Under the pieces are notes generated by a model, which saw nothing but the letters and a program-made list of their open reading frames with translations, was not told where the DNA came from and made no database searches. From assembly GCA_002428995.1 (NCBI GenBank), contig DIYJ01000006.1:186001-250000 (forward strand): a DNA stretch of 64,000 nt. The letters run 5' to 3'. How positions within the stretch are numbered: position 1 is the stretch's first letter; every line of letters begins with the position of its first letter. Positions 9,901 to 17,334 of this stretch are shown one piece after another. This DNA comes from Flavobacteriales bacterium UBA6057 (GTDB lineage Bacteria; Bacteroidota; Bacteroidia; Flavobacteriales_G; Salibacteraceae). Position numbers and translations under genes: made by a program.

Positions 9901-10443
9901 GTTGCCGATGTTCTCACCATAAACAACTGTGTAGCACTTTGAGCCGCCTCCAATGTCTCCGCTGAGGATAGTGGTGTACACCAGCGATCCATTGTTCCAT
10001 TGACGGTCATTTATACTTGCTTCAGATGTTATTCCCTGAAACCCTCCATAGAGTTCCACTCCATCCGGCAGGTTGAAAGTTTTGTCTCGGGGGTCTGCAG
10101 GTACAAGACCATTTTTATCCAGGGAAGGCACATATGTGCCTTGGGCGATCCATATTTCATCTCCGGCAACGGCTTGACTCAGTGCAGACTGTAAATCTCC
10201 AAAGGCATTGCTCCAGGAGTCACCACAATTACCGGAACAGGTGTTACCAGAAACCACCCTGTGGGTAGTTTGTGCTTGGATCACTGTCAGGGGAGCCACT
10301 ACCAACGCTAAGGTTAACATGAGGAGGTATGGACATTTCAGAAGGCTTAAAACCCCGGACGTCAGGATTTGCGGCCTGCTCTGTTTTAGTTCCAGGTGTT
10401 GCTCAGATGCCAGAGGTGCTGCTGAGAAGATGTGATGTTGCAT
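3991..10443 (-). CDS. Giant multi-module parallel beta-helix surface protein (2150 aa)
   Basis: A hydrophobic segment at about 37-55 ending VIQAQ is the export signal; an ATG at 10318-10320 (Met42) is an alternative start giving a more usual signal peptide. Three choice-of-anchor Q beta-helix modules follow, starting near residues 60, 494 and 1044. Each opens with a Trp-containing entry (SWSNAFGDLQSAL, CWVDAFTTIVDAF, CWQHAFSTLRQAW), continues through GTYxP and YGGxxGG, has many NGGA(I/V) turns, and closes with AGLNxH...DxGAYE. A distinct domain from about 1573 to the end resembles pectate-lyase/GH28-like helices. No T9SS type A sorting domain is visible at the C-terminus, unlike the smaller neighbour. 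It is probably a surface adhesin or polysaccharide-binding protein; enzymatic activity is unproven. Confidence 0.85.
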   Translation of the reverse strand: MQHHIFSAAPLASEQHLELKQSRPQILTSGVLSLLKCPYLLMLTLALVVAPLTVIQAQTTHRVVSGNTCSGNCGDSWSNAFGDLQSALSQAVAGDEIWIAQGTYVPSLDKNGLVPADPRDKTFNLPDGVELYGGFQGITSEASINDRQWNNGSLVYTTILSGDIGGGSKCYTVVYGENIGNNAHNVIVNGLTIINGDASLTSGASDQMEGGGIYLSTSDISLEYIILNNHYAKSGAAIYVNGGVLHLHHSDIYDNTNSSVGSGVAISTLNAELAMDQTVVRNNNGNVGGALFMNGGAMLITNSVFANNDVLYDGGAIFMTGTIAQGSLSNCVFAGNAAGFNGGAIRDFGNTFSMKQCTFYDNHAAGNPGGGAIMSSGNVTVYNSIFNGNTGVAPNIHMVNGGTASVQYSITQLSNFGHSSNIIGGDPAFSSTNDLDGVDNTWMTDDDGLRLGLSSDGLNSGLNSHANNIATDILQNARIQNNQVDMGAYEGASYTCIPDPFVIYVDASATGANDGSCWVDAFTTIVDAFAALPASHAGYTIRVASGTYYPSKTNNVQHVFQVKDGLKMYGGYPAGGGDEASRDWQSNPTIVSGDIGTQGVRTDNSRNLFFFNHGVSSATEIEGFILEKGNAARLAQIGWGGSAMRLTGFSYSRCSPVFKNLIIRDHYAYNKFDHLNAHGGAVYLYSWSEPLFENVTFESNTMENGRGGAVAVRNNSSPTFANCTFRYNQALSGTNAHVNETSAPGIGGALSVWETCQPVFYNCTFDDNSADSHGGAIAMEYSSGRIEHSTFENNFGGNGGVLHLDHSEPKIIGNKVISNFTDGDGAAVFLTASSPMMVGNVMAQNEAEANGGAMFCTANSQPVLINMIYSENVANGNGGAIHNNDNGDVRIFNSTFFANNAGNDGGAIYNLDGSDPEIKNSIFYSNTAGAGTAHDIYDHPGNGAIPTSQTTIANSISQIIGGIGVQVGANPLFVNAGIPDGGDGWLSGTEGLQLTAGSPAVNAGLNGHMPNNITTDVLGDHRVYGTSIDLGAYELAVGSPVLPAACIPSHILYVDENACGNETGECWQHAFSTLRQAWDAMEADTNIKEIRVAEGTYNPVTPSTTTDLNASFRLRSYLKLKGGYPFGGGDEASRDWQANPTIITGNIGNPLLTSDNTQNLFFSYKNTLEPVIDGFTIEGGNAVNPYNAKGGSAIHIEGELLSEPSTPIIRNCTIRDNYSINNTGTVVRNGGAILCNGHAFPTFDNVVFINNTAEDGYGGAVGLRKFSLATFYDCHFINNQSINGTGGAIHAWDSSAVMVYDCTFDGNQADGKGGAVFLGETTNSSLFEETLFKSNSSQREGGAVYQEYTGSRFANCIFQANNSQATGGALHNHGVTYTELNNAVLYANTSALEGGAIYNAASQPLINNSNFYQNQGTTGGAFYNSDFSAPRVYNCILWDNNASSGNGHDVYDLVVIGDTSDTDIRYSITQGFKVGIQHNFNQDPLFNMVVNGVPFEGVNTTLFDADDGLSITSGSPAIDAGFDIHSPSGVAFDLGGQTRIQMARIDRGAYESGFGTPPPSPTPVGNTPAQIHQGCPNLPTPAQYDASLQDFIDGVWPSGTPPTNVSEALIYASAWINQVSGPNHRVKLEIPAQTYVVGLQIQGGTTQTFPARSFTIGGQQYSVGPITLTGGSNYKGVRLIELENVENVTIYGHEGSKIVMDGNLYYGAWDANLLVAQDDLTNSNATSVGIIFTYYDCDCIETKDLELDGNLDVVTNSGNGSIQRDYDGFFVHSCRNVSIERVKAHHFGRDGILLIDAEQYGAILTKIDGHDLFLRDVELTYNGRTGMAWVGTDTVTAINCSFSYSGQASYTNDPGIGLNIESTTGQVTEGNFYRCEFYNNHKQAFSVDLQKINYWLVGDLTFDECTFWAPLEGSFFAIYAVRLRNSKFLNCNIHGGLLHIGGSGPNDYLTFDNCLISDQGPDGKPAFTQASRLVNLGDDHGWRPFPINTTHMYVNFSNTLFESRYYMPIASNNGDNDIRNGSTRMFECNRFDFYTDELANHLQCKGGNYGLQAGKVFNSSWYSNVLMDRNPVDPSLINLDQEGCNPLTNFYFDIETIELNGRHNKTNGENYILPRRDNASGASRITQHRNFGAFSTPGNTSIQFAKFFQF

Positions 10444-10905
10444 AGAGTGAGTGAATGAGGTTTCGAATCAGATGATTTAAGGTTCGTAAATGGCCATGTC
10501 GGCTTGTCGACCTCTTGTCATTTTGCGCAAGCAGGAAAGGGTGATTCACCGAAAACGAGTTCGAATGAAGAGGGAGGAAAACGCCATTCCAAATCGAGCG
10601 ACATCAACATATCCATCGGGCCTCAGAGCGTGATAATCAGTCTGGGCTAAAATCTTTGGCACGAGGCCATAATCATGTGTTGGGAGTTTCAGCTGCCAGA
10701 ATGGGGTGATGCAAGGCATGGCATGTTCGATTTAGCCCATCAGCAAATGCCATTCGCAGGCATGAATGGAACGCGTGCTTCATGGATTTATCAACCGGGC
10801 TTTCGGACCATGCAATCGGGTGTTTCGGGTGCAGCCTCATGTGTTAATCCACCATAGATTTGACTTCTCAAGCGTTGAGAGCATTCCTCAGCTGCCGTTG
10901 ATTGC
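10444..10905. other. Divergent intergenic region between giant beta-helix gene and kinase gene
   Basis: These 462 bases hold no convincing gene. A 60-codon frame at 10675-10857 has no recognisable domain and poor composition. The region must carry both divergent promoters. On the plus strand a TAGATTTG box occurs; I found no matching CAAAnnTA box for the minus-strand gene. Confidence 0.6.
10855..10862 (+). promoter_or_regulatory. Putative Bacteroidota -7 box for the kinase gene
   Basis: TAGATTTG matches the TAnnTTTG consensus exactly and lies 43 bases before the kinase ATG, leaving a leader of roughly 35-40 bases. No good TTTG -33 box stands at the usual spacing, so the call is tentative. 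Confidence 0.4.
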
Positions 10906-13839
10906 ATGACGAATACATACTTACTACCACTGTTGATCTTCTTGTCGGTGACCATTTCGGGATATTCACAGCAGTTTGCTTCCCGTCATCTCTCGCCAGA
11001 AGAAGGGCTTCCGAGTTCTGAAGTCTACCGCGTTATTCAAGACAGTGCTGACTACATCTGGATTGCAACGGATCAGGGTGTTTGTCGGTTTGACGGTCAG
11101 GGATTCACATACTTCTCCACGAATGATGGTTTGCCGGATGAAGCTATCCTTGGGTTTGGAACGGATGACAGGAAACGCCTATGGGTATATGGAACATCCA
11201 GAAAGCTCGCCTACTTCGAGCATGGTCAGTTCCATGCGTTTGCTCTGAACAAATACCTGGAGCATTTAGATCCGAACATTGGTGTTATCACTATGATTTC
11301 GCCCATCAGCAAAGACTCGGTTTATGTCTCTTTCACGAATGGACATCCTCTATTGATTGCTTCTTCCGGCAATCAAAGAATAGGAAGAGACACCACCGCA
11401 TGGGGCGAGTTGACCGTATCACGCCTTTCCCGAAAACGCCTGAGCGTAGGCACAACCAGCTTTCGGGACAGGAATACAAAAAGGGTAGGACTTCCTTTTA
11501 TGATCAATCTCGATGGTCTTGAAATAGAAGTGCCAGACAGTATTACCTGGAGGTCTGTTTTTTATGGAGCATGCCAGTTGGAAGATGAGAGCGTTTTGTT
11601 GGGCTTCACCGACCATCTCATCCGAATTTCAAAAGATGGAGAAACGGATTATCGCGAGCTTCCCGATGTTTCTCGAATCATCGCAGTGAAAGAAGATCGG
11701 GATGGCAACATTTGGGCAGGAACTGCAAGCAACGGGGTATTCTGCTTTCCAAATGGTGACCTGAATGCAAAACCTCTGCAAATCCTCAGATCTTATTCTG
11801 TCTCATCCATCTTTCAGGATCATGAAGGAGGTTACTGGTTCTCGACACTTGAAGACGGAGTTTTCTACTATCCCAACTTCTTGCTTCCCTTTTGGAACGA
11901 CTTGGGTACAAAAAGCCCAGCCATCAATTGTTTACTAAAAGATGCGGGATACCTCTATCTAGGAATGAAGGGTGGGGAACTGGTGCGCATGCCATGGCAT
12001 GGAGTCAATGCAAATAAAACAGAGATCCTGAATCGAGGAGACGAGTTGAGGGCATTGTACAAGGGGCCAAAGGAGTCCATCGCCTACGTAAGATTGGGGC
12101 CGTTCAGCTACACACTTTATCAGCATCCTGACATCTTGTTTCAATCACGGAGATTACAGCAGGTAGTCAAGCGCGATGAATTCTTCGAGTACCTGATCAC
12201 CAAAAACAGCGTATCGCTTGGTTCAAAGGAAAACCCAGCGAAAGCGCAGGAAATAGCCAGGTTCTCTCACATTCATGAAACGGAGAGGTGTGCAGACGGG
12301 GGGCTTTGGGTAGGAGCAGAGGAGGGGCTTTTTCGAATCACTTCAAATGCTGAGCTCGTCAACCTTTCCGCGGTTCATCCGGATTTTGGCTTTCCTGTCC
12401 GCGCAATGGACAAATACCCCGGTGACAACACGCTACTTGTGGCACTGAACGATCATGGAGTAAGACACCTCAACAACGGTGTGTCGACCGAGATTAGATT
12501 GGAAGCAAAGGGACAGCCTTTGAACGTCAACTCCATTTTCATCGATTCAAACCAAATTGGCTGGCTGGGGACCAATAATGGCCTCTTTCGGTTAGACTCG
12601 CTCGTGATTGGCAAGGATACCGTGACGTACCGTCTCCAGCAACTAAACACCAAGCATGGCTTAGTTTCTTCCAGTATTCAACAAGTTCAGGTGGTCAGCG
12701 ATACCGTGTTCCTGGCCACCAACAAAGGTCTCCAAGTGTTCAATAAACGATTGCTGACTATCAATAACCAAGGACCATCGTGTGTTTTCAATTCCGTTGA
12801 AATCAATGCCAAGCCGATAGATGCCGTGTCAGATCTCACGTTGTCATACGATCAAAACGATCTTACCATAAAGTTTGCAGGTCTGGCGTACAGAAATGAC
12901 GGAGATGTTCTCTACCGCTATCGCCTGAAAGGATTGGAAGAAAACTGGATCTATGGTCAAAGCACGCTGGTGAGGTTTCCTAACCTGCCACCGGGAGCCT
13001 ATCGATTTGAGGTAATGGCCAGCAATGAGGACGGAGTCTGGGGTCAACCTTCGGCCTTCTCTATCCAAATAGAACCGCCCTATTGGACGAGCGGGTGGTT
13101 CTTATTCTTGCTAATAACGGTGGCTGCAGTCATTGTATTCACCGTTTTCTGGATCAGAATTCGCGTGATCCGCAGAGAGTATGAATTGTTGCAAGAGCTT
13201 CGTCAAACGGAGCAAAAAGCCCTGCGGGCCCAGATGAATCCTCATTTCGTCTTCAATTCGCTGAATTCGATTCAGAAGTTCATTCTGGATGCAGATCCAC
13301 CTTCCGCTCAGAAATACCTGAATGTGTTCGCCAGAATCATCCGTCAGGCGCTGCATCACTCCGTGAAATCATTTGTGTCCATCCAGGCTGAGTTGGAGCT
13401 GCTTAAGGATTACGTAAGCCTCGAAGGGCTGCGATTGAATGAGCCGATTGACTTTAGAATTGAAATTGATCCTGACCTCAATCCATATGTGATGGAAATT
13501 CCTCCCATGCTTCTCCAGCCATTTGTGGAAAACGCCATCTGGCATGGGGTGTTACCGCACAAAAAACAAGGAAGAATAGACCTGATTCTGCGAAGGGAGA
13601 ATGCAGACACGCTGTTTTGCGAAATCCGTGACAATGGAGTAGGGCGGCCACAGGAAGTCATAGGCAAGAGCACGTTTTCCAAGGAGTCTCCCAGTGGAAT
13701 GCAAATCACAGACGACAGGGTTCGCCTTCTTTGGAAACAATACGGCCTAGATCAAAGCATTAAAGTGGTTGACCTGAAAAACGAGGATGGAAGCCCAGCC
13801 GGCACCTCGGTCAGTTTTTTGGTTCCCCTTGAATTTTAG
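10906..13839 (+). CDS. Propeller/Y_Y_Y sensor histidine kinase, LytS-like kinase core
   Basis: This 977-residue membrane kinase has a signal peptide (ends ISGYSQ), a periplasmic two-component propeller region (about 22-640, with repeats such as DYIWIATDQGVCRFDG and IGWLGTNNGLFRLD), a Y_Y_Y domain (about 650-725, LKGLEENWIYGQ ... LPPGAYRFEV), one membrane helix (about 730-752), and a cytoplasmic His_kinase domain with MNPHFVFNSLNSIQKF, in which His780 is the likely phosphorylation site. An HATPase domain follows (PFVENAIWHG, DNGVG). The LytTR regulator 11 bases downstream is the obvious partner. Divergence from the giant beta-helix gene suggests, but does not prove, that this system controls it. 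The signal sensed is unknown. Confidence 0.92.
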   Translation: MTNTYLLPLLIFLSVTISGYSQQFASRHLSPEEGLPSSEVYRVIQDSADYIWIATDQGVCRFDGQGFTYFSTNDGLPDEAILGFGTDDRKRLWVYGTSRKLAYFEHGQFHAFALNKYLEHLDPNIGVITMISPISKDSVYVSFTNGHPLLIASSGNQRIGRDTTAWGELTVSRLSRKRLSVGTTSFRDRNTKRVGLPFMINLDGLEIEVPDSITWRSVFYGACQLEDESVLLGFTDHLIRISKDGETDYRELPDVSRIIAVKEDRDGNIWAGTASNGVFCFPNGDLNAKPLQILRSYSVSSIFQDHEGGYWFSTLEDGVFYYPNFLLPFWNDLGTKSPAINCLLKDAGYLYLGMKGGELVRMPWHGVNANKTEILNRGDELRALYKGPKESIAYVRLGPFSYTLYQHPDILFQSRRLQQVVKRDEFFEYLITKNSVSLGSKENPAKAQEIARFSHIHETERCADGGLWVGAEEGLFRITSNAELVNLSAVHPDFGFPVRAMDKYPGDNTLLVALNDHGVRHLNNGVSTEIRLEAKGQPLNVNSIFIDSNQIGWLGTNNGLFRLDSLVIGKDTVTYRLQQLNTKHGLVSSSIQQVQVVSDTVFLATNKGLQVFNKRLLTINNQGPSCVFNSVEINAKPIDAVSDLTLSYDQNDLTIKFAGLAYRNDGDVLYRYRLKGLEENWIYGQSTLVRFPNLPPGAYRFEVMASNEDGVWGQPSAFSIQIEPPYWTSGWFLFLLITVAAVIVFTVFWIRIRVIRREYELLQELRQTEQKALRAQMNPHFVFNSLNSIQKFILDADPPSAQKYLNVFARIIRQALHHSVKSFVSIQAELELLKDYVSLEGLRLNEPIDFRIEIDPDLNPYVMEIPPMLLQPFVENAIWHGVLPHKKQGRIDLILRRENADTLFCEIRDNGVGRPQEVIGKSTFSKESPSGMQITDDRVRLLWKQYGLDQSIKVVDLKNEDGSPAGTSVSFLVPLEF

Positions 13840-13850
13840 AACCTCAATGT

Positions 13851-14603
13851 ATGAAAGCGATTGTAGTAGATGACGAAGAGAGCGCACGTCAAACCATGAC
13901 AAAGATGTTGGAGCGGTATTGTCCCGAAGTAAGCTTGCTGGGAGATGCCGAATCCGTTTCTGCTGCCGAAGAGCTGATTGAATCTACCAACCCAGACCTC
14001 ATTTTCCTGGACATTAGAATCGGCAAAAACTCTGGCTTTGACCTTCTGCAAAGGATCGATTACCAGAAGTATTCTGTCATCTTCACCACAGCCTATGACA
14101 ATTATGCCCTGCAAGCCATCAAGTTCAGCGCGATCGACTATCTGTTGAAGCCTCTGGATCCGGAAGCATTGACCGCGGCCGTTGCCAAGGCACAGAAGCA
14201 GTTGGATCGAAATGAGAGCTATTTAAGAGTCTTGCTGGAACACCTTGATAAGAAGGGAGGACAGGAAAAGAACATCGTTTTGCCCTTCTCTGGAGGCTAC
14301 AGGATCAGCAAGATTGAAGAGATTATCTATCTGGAGGCAGATCGGAATTACAGCGCCATCCACTTCACCGATGACACGAAGCTGTTGGTGAGCAAAACTC
14401 TAAAGCAATTTGATGATCTGCTCATTCCTAAAGGCTTTTTCAGGATTCACCATTCTTACCTGATCAATCTTCAACATGTTAAGCAGTTCAACAGCAACGG
14501 CAGACTTGGCTATGTGGAAATGAAAACCGGGGAGAAACTGGAAGTGGCACGAGCCAGAAAAGCCGATCTCATTGCGTTTTTCAGGAGCCAGATAACCCGC
14601 TGA
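13851..14603 (+). CDS. LytTR-family response regulator
   Basis: The 250-residue protein has a receiver domain (1-115) with acidic D7/D8, phospho-acceptor D54 in LIFLDIRIG, T80 and K100 in LLKPLD, then a LytTR DNA-binding domain (about 140-245) with IIYLEADRNYSAIHF and FFRIHHSYLINLQHV. LytTR domains bind direct repeats about two helical turns apart. It begins 11 bases after the kinase stop, so both are co-transcribed and form a two-component pair. Its targets may include the divergent beta-helix genes. Confidence 0.93.
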   Translation: MKAIVVDDEESARQTMTKMLERYCPEVSLLGDAESVSAAEELIESTNPDLIFLDIRIGKNSGFDLLQRIDYQKYSVIFTTAYDNYALQAIKFSAIDYLLKPLDPEALTAAVAKAQKQLDRNESYLRVLLEHLDKKGGQEKNIVLPFSGGYRISKIEEIIYLEADRNYSAIHFTDDTKLLVSKTLKQFDDLLIPKGFFRIHHSYLINLQHVKQFNSNGRLGYVEMKTGEKLEVARARKADLIAFFRSQITR

Positions 14604-14628
14604 TTTCACTCCCTACTGTGCAACGGAA

Positions 14629-15141
14629 TTACCGCGAACGCTCAGTAAGCATCTCAATTCCCTGTTCATACTCGATCATCGATGGGTGAGAGGAACCCGT
14701 TTCAATCACCATGGCGCCCCAGAAGGTGAGTATCATAGAGTACGCGATTCCTTGCCAGAAGCCCGAGCCGACAAAAAGCACGACTAGCAAACCGATGACA
14801 ATGATGCCTGCGAAGACGTACTGATACAGGGGAAATTCTCGAAGGGTCTTTTCCATTCTCAGTTGTTCCGTTTGCAAAGCCTCTGCAGGGTTCGCTCGAA
14901 ATTGCTCCACGGTGGCAGACTGCATTTTGTCAACGTAATTGCGGTAGGAAAAACCCATCACCGCGAAGAGCAAACCACAGACCAGTGCTCCAATCTTTAA
15001 TCCTGATGCCAGATCAGAAGACTGAAAGAAGAACTGTAGCCCTCCGGAGAGCAGAAATAAGGCCGCAGAGAGTAGGATGAAGTGGAAGCCAGAGAGCTTC
15101 TGAGCTTTCGAATATGCCTCTAAATAGTCTAAGATTTCCAT
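14629..15141 (-). CDS. Four-helix membrane protein of unknown function
   Basis: The 170-residue protein has hydrophobic segments at about 20-38, 46-64, 108-128 and 130-146, separated by a charged stretch (about 68-100) with MQSATVEQFRANPAEAL. I do not recognise a family. It ends the minus-strand cluster, two bases beyond the stop of the AraC-type regulator, so it is probably co-transcribed with it. Confidence 0.72.
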   Translation of the reverse strand: MEILDYLEAYSKAQKLSGFHFILLSAALFLLSGGLQFFFQSSDLASGLKIGALVCGLLFAVMGFSYRNYVDKMQSATVEQFRANPAEALQTEQLRMEKTLREFPLYQYVFAGIIVIGLLVVLFVGSGFWQGIAYSMILTFWGAMVIETGSSHPSMIEYEQGIEMLTERSR

Positions 15142-15143
15142 GG

Positions 15144-16055
15144 CTAGTTGAGTTGTGTTCTGAATTCAACGGGTGTTTGGCCGGTCTTCTTTTTGAACAG
15201 TCTGCTGAAATAAGGAGGATGCTCAAACCCAAGTTCAAAGGCGATTTGCGAGATAGAAGCATCACTGCCAAGAAGCAAGCTTTTTGCTCTTTTAATCAGC
15301 GCGTTATGAAGGTGGTCCTGTGCGCTCATCCCTGTTTCTTTCTTTAACAAATCGCTGAAATAGCTGGGGGACAGATTCAGCTTGTCTGAAAAATAGCCGA
15401 CCGATGGCAGGCCATATTCCTGCAGCTCTTCAGAGTTCATGTAATCCTTGAGCAAACCCTCGAAGTTGGACAGCAAGTCGCTGTTGATCGACTTCCTGGT
15501 TTTGAACTGACGGCCGTAGTAGCGTCTTATGTAATTCAAGAGCAATTCCAGGTTGGAAACCAGCAGGTCGTTGCTGTAATCATCAATGTTCAATTCGCTC
15601 TCTTCCTGGATCTTGAACGCAATCTCGTTGAGCGTGGACTTCTCCCGATCAGAAAGATGCAAGGCTTCATGAGTGGCGTAATCAAAGAAGCCAAAGCTGC
15701 TGATGGAATCGCCCAAAGAATATCCCTGCACAAGATCAGGATGGATGTAGAGTGCCCAGCCCTGCATGTCGCCTTTTTCGATATTTTCCTCAATAGTAAA
15801 CACCTGTCCGGGTGCCATTCCAAGCAGAACACCTTCCTCAAAGTCAAAATGCCGTTGTCCGTAGAGCACGGGGGCTGAGGTGTACTTTGTTTTCAGCGAG
15901 ATGGTGTACATGCCGCAGGAAACCTTGTTGGCATACCCCGTCTTCACTTCCGCCTGAGACAGATCCACAAGGCTGATCAGAGGATGAGCAGGCTTTGGAT
16001 ACCCCATCACCTCATGCAGCTGTGTAATCGACTTAATGTTGAAAATCGCAGACAT
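15144..16055 (-). CDS. AraC-family transcriptional regulator
   Basis: The 303-residue protein has an N-terminal effector region (about 1-190) and a C-terminal double helix-turn-helix (about 205-300): LSPSYFSDLLKKETGMSAQDHL and ISQIAFELGFEHPPYFSRLFKKKTGQTP, the classic AraC signature. The start codon overlaps the stop of the DoxX-like gene by one base (TGATG). It probably controls the adjoining oxidoreductase/DoxX genes. The effector is unknown. Confidence 0.92.
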   Translation of the reverse strand: MSAIFNIKSITQLHEVMGYPKPAHPLISLVDLSQAEVKTGYANKVSCGMYTISLKTKYTSAPVLYGQRHFDFEEGVLLGMAPGQVFTIEENIEKGDMQGWALYIHPDLVQGYSLGDSISSFGFFDYATHEALHLSDREKSTLNEIAFKIQEESELNIDDYSNDLLVSNLELLLNYIRRYYGRQFKTRKSINSDLLSNFEGLLKDYMNSEELQEYGLPSVGYFSDKLNLSPSYFSDLLKKETGMSAQDHLHNALIKRAKSLLLGSDASISQIAFELGFEHPPYFSRLFKKKTGQTPVEFRTQLN

Positions 16056-16426
16056 CAGGAAGCTTGTTTTGTACGGTTAGAGCGAAAAACCCAGAATCCC
16101 GCAAACATCAACACGAACTGAAAAATCACACGAATGATGGGTGCCGGAGGTGGCCCAATCGCTGGATCTTCTCTGAACAGGTCCCAGACGTGAATGGGTA
16201 AAAAACCGATCATCAACAGCAGGAAACCCAAACCTCCCAGGTGTCGATATTGAGGTAACAGGAGCCCAATTCCGATAGCGGCTTCAATAAGAGCGGCCAA
16301 GTAGTTTGCAGCAAGAGATGGAATGAAATCCGGAATCATGGCTGCATAGAACTCAGGAGCCATTATGTGTCCGATGGCACTGGCCAGCATCATGACCGAC
16401 AGGAGAATGGGAACGATTCGTTTCAT
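16055..16426 (-). CDS. DoxX-like membrane protein
   Basis: This 123-residue protein has four hydrophobic stretches (about 4-20, 40-60, 66-84, 97-114). The motifs FYAAMIPDFIP, LAALIEAAIGIGLLLPQYRHLGGLG and IHVWDL match DoxX-like quinol-associated membrane proteins common in Bacteroidota. It overlaps the AraC gene by one base, so translation is probably coupled. Its reaction is unknown. Confidence 0.8.
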   Translation of the reverse strand: MKRIVPILLSVMMLASAIGHIMAPEFYAAMIPDFIPSLAANYLAALIEAAIGIGLLLPQYRHLGGLGFLLLMIGFLPIHVWDLFREDPAIGPPPAPIIRVIFQFVLMFAGFWVFRSNRTKQAS

Positions 16427-16492
16427 GGCATTTTAAGTTAAGATCCCGGGTGCGGTAAATCCACCTGGGATCATGATAGATACTCTTTGCTT

Positions 16493-17305
16493 TTAAAGTC
16501 CAAACTGACCGGACATCATTTCATAGAAGGCCTTGTCATCCATTTGCTGGCGGGCCCCCATCACTTGCTCCGCATCAGGTCCTGCAAGGTAGCGCAACTG
16601 ATCTGTACCATCCGTAGCAGCGCTGTAAACCACTTGGGCGATATCGTCAGCGGTGCTCAGGGAGCCGGTCATCGATTGAATCCCCGCGAAGTACTTCTCC
16701 ATTCCAGGTTTGTAGTCCTCGATGCCGTTGTCGCCCGTCATGGAAATGCTGTTCAGGAATTCGGTCGCTACTCCGCCCGGCTCCACCAGCTTGTGAGTGA
16801 TGCCCAAAGGCTTCAGTTCATACTGGCTTGAATCGGTGAGTCCCTCTAAGGCGTGCTTGGTGGCATGATAAAGCGCCTGGTAGGGGAAAGTTGCCCGACC
16901 TACGATGGATGAAACGTTGAGGATCATGCCGCCTTTGTTAGCGCGAAAGTGGGGGAGAATGGCCTTGGTCGTGCAGATCACTCCGAACACGTTTACGTCA
17001 AAGATCCTGTGCATAAGATCGGCAGAGGAAGCCTCCAAAGGCCCCATCATTCCAAACCCCGCATTGTTGACGAGTAGATCGATTTTTCCAAAGGCTTCAA
17101 TGCCCCTGGCAATGGCGCGATCAATGCTTTCCTGTTTGGTGACATCCAGCTCTTCCACAAGCACATTCTCCAGCTGGTTGAGTTCGTTTTCCCCTTCTGG
17201 TTTGCGCATCGTTGCGATGACGTTCCAGCCGTTGGATTGAAAGATTTTAGCAGCGGATTTGCCGATGCCGCTTGAGGTTCCGGTGATGATTACAGTCTTG
17301 TTCAT
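16493..17305 (-). CDS. Short-chain dehydrogenase/reductase
   Basis: A 270-residue classical SDR. It has TGTSSGIG (9-16) for NAD(P) binding, NNAG (80-83), the catalytic serine in NVSSIVG (about 132) and the YHATK motif with Y146 and K150. A lone basic residue after the second strand (TMRKPEG) hints at NADPH. The fold is certain; the substrate cannot be deduced. It is 29 bases downstream of a second SDR gene in the same direction, and the two probably act in one stress or detoxification operon with the AraC regulator. Confidence 0.92.
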   Translation of the reverse strand: MNKTVIITGTSSGIGKSAAKIFQSNGWNVIATMRKPEGENELNQLENVLVEELDVTKQESIDRAIARGIEAFGKIDLLVNNAGFGMMGPLEASSADLMHRIFDVNVFGVICTTKAILPHFRANKGGMILNVSSIVGRATFPYQALYHATKHALEGLTDSSQYELKPLGITHKLVEPGGVATEFLNSISMTGDNGIEDYKPGMEKYFAGIQSMTGSLSTADDIAQVVYSAATDGTDQLRYLAGPDAEQVMGARQQMDDKAFYEMMSGQFGL

Positions 17306-17334
17306 TGTTTTGATTTTTAAGTGTTTGTATGCGA

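Noticed and set aside
10675..10857. 60-codon open frame on the plus strand in the divergent intergenic region
   Set aside because: No domain, no signal, no start context, and the region is needed for promoters.
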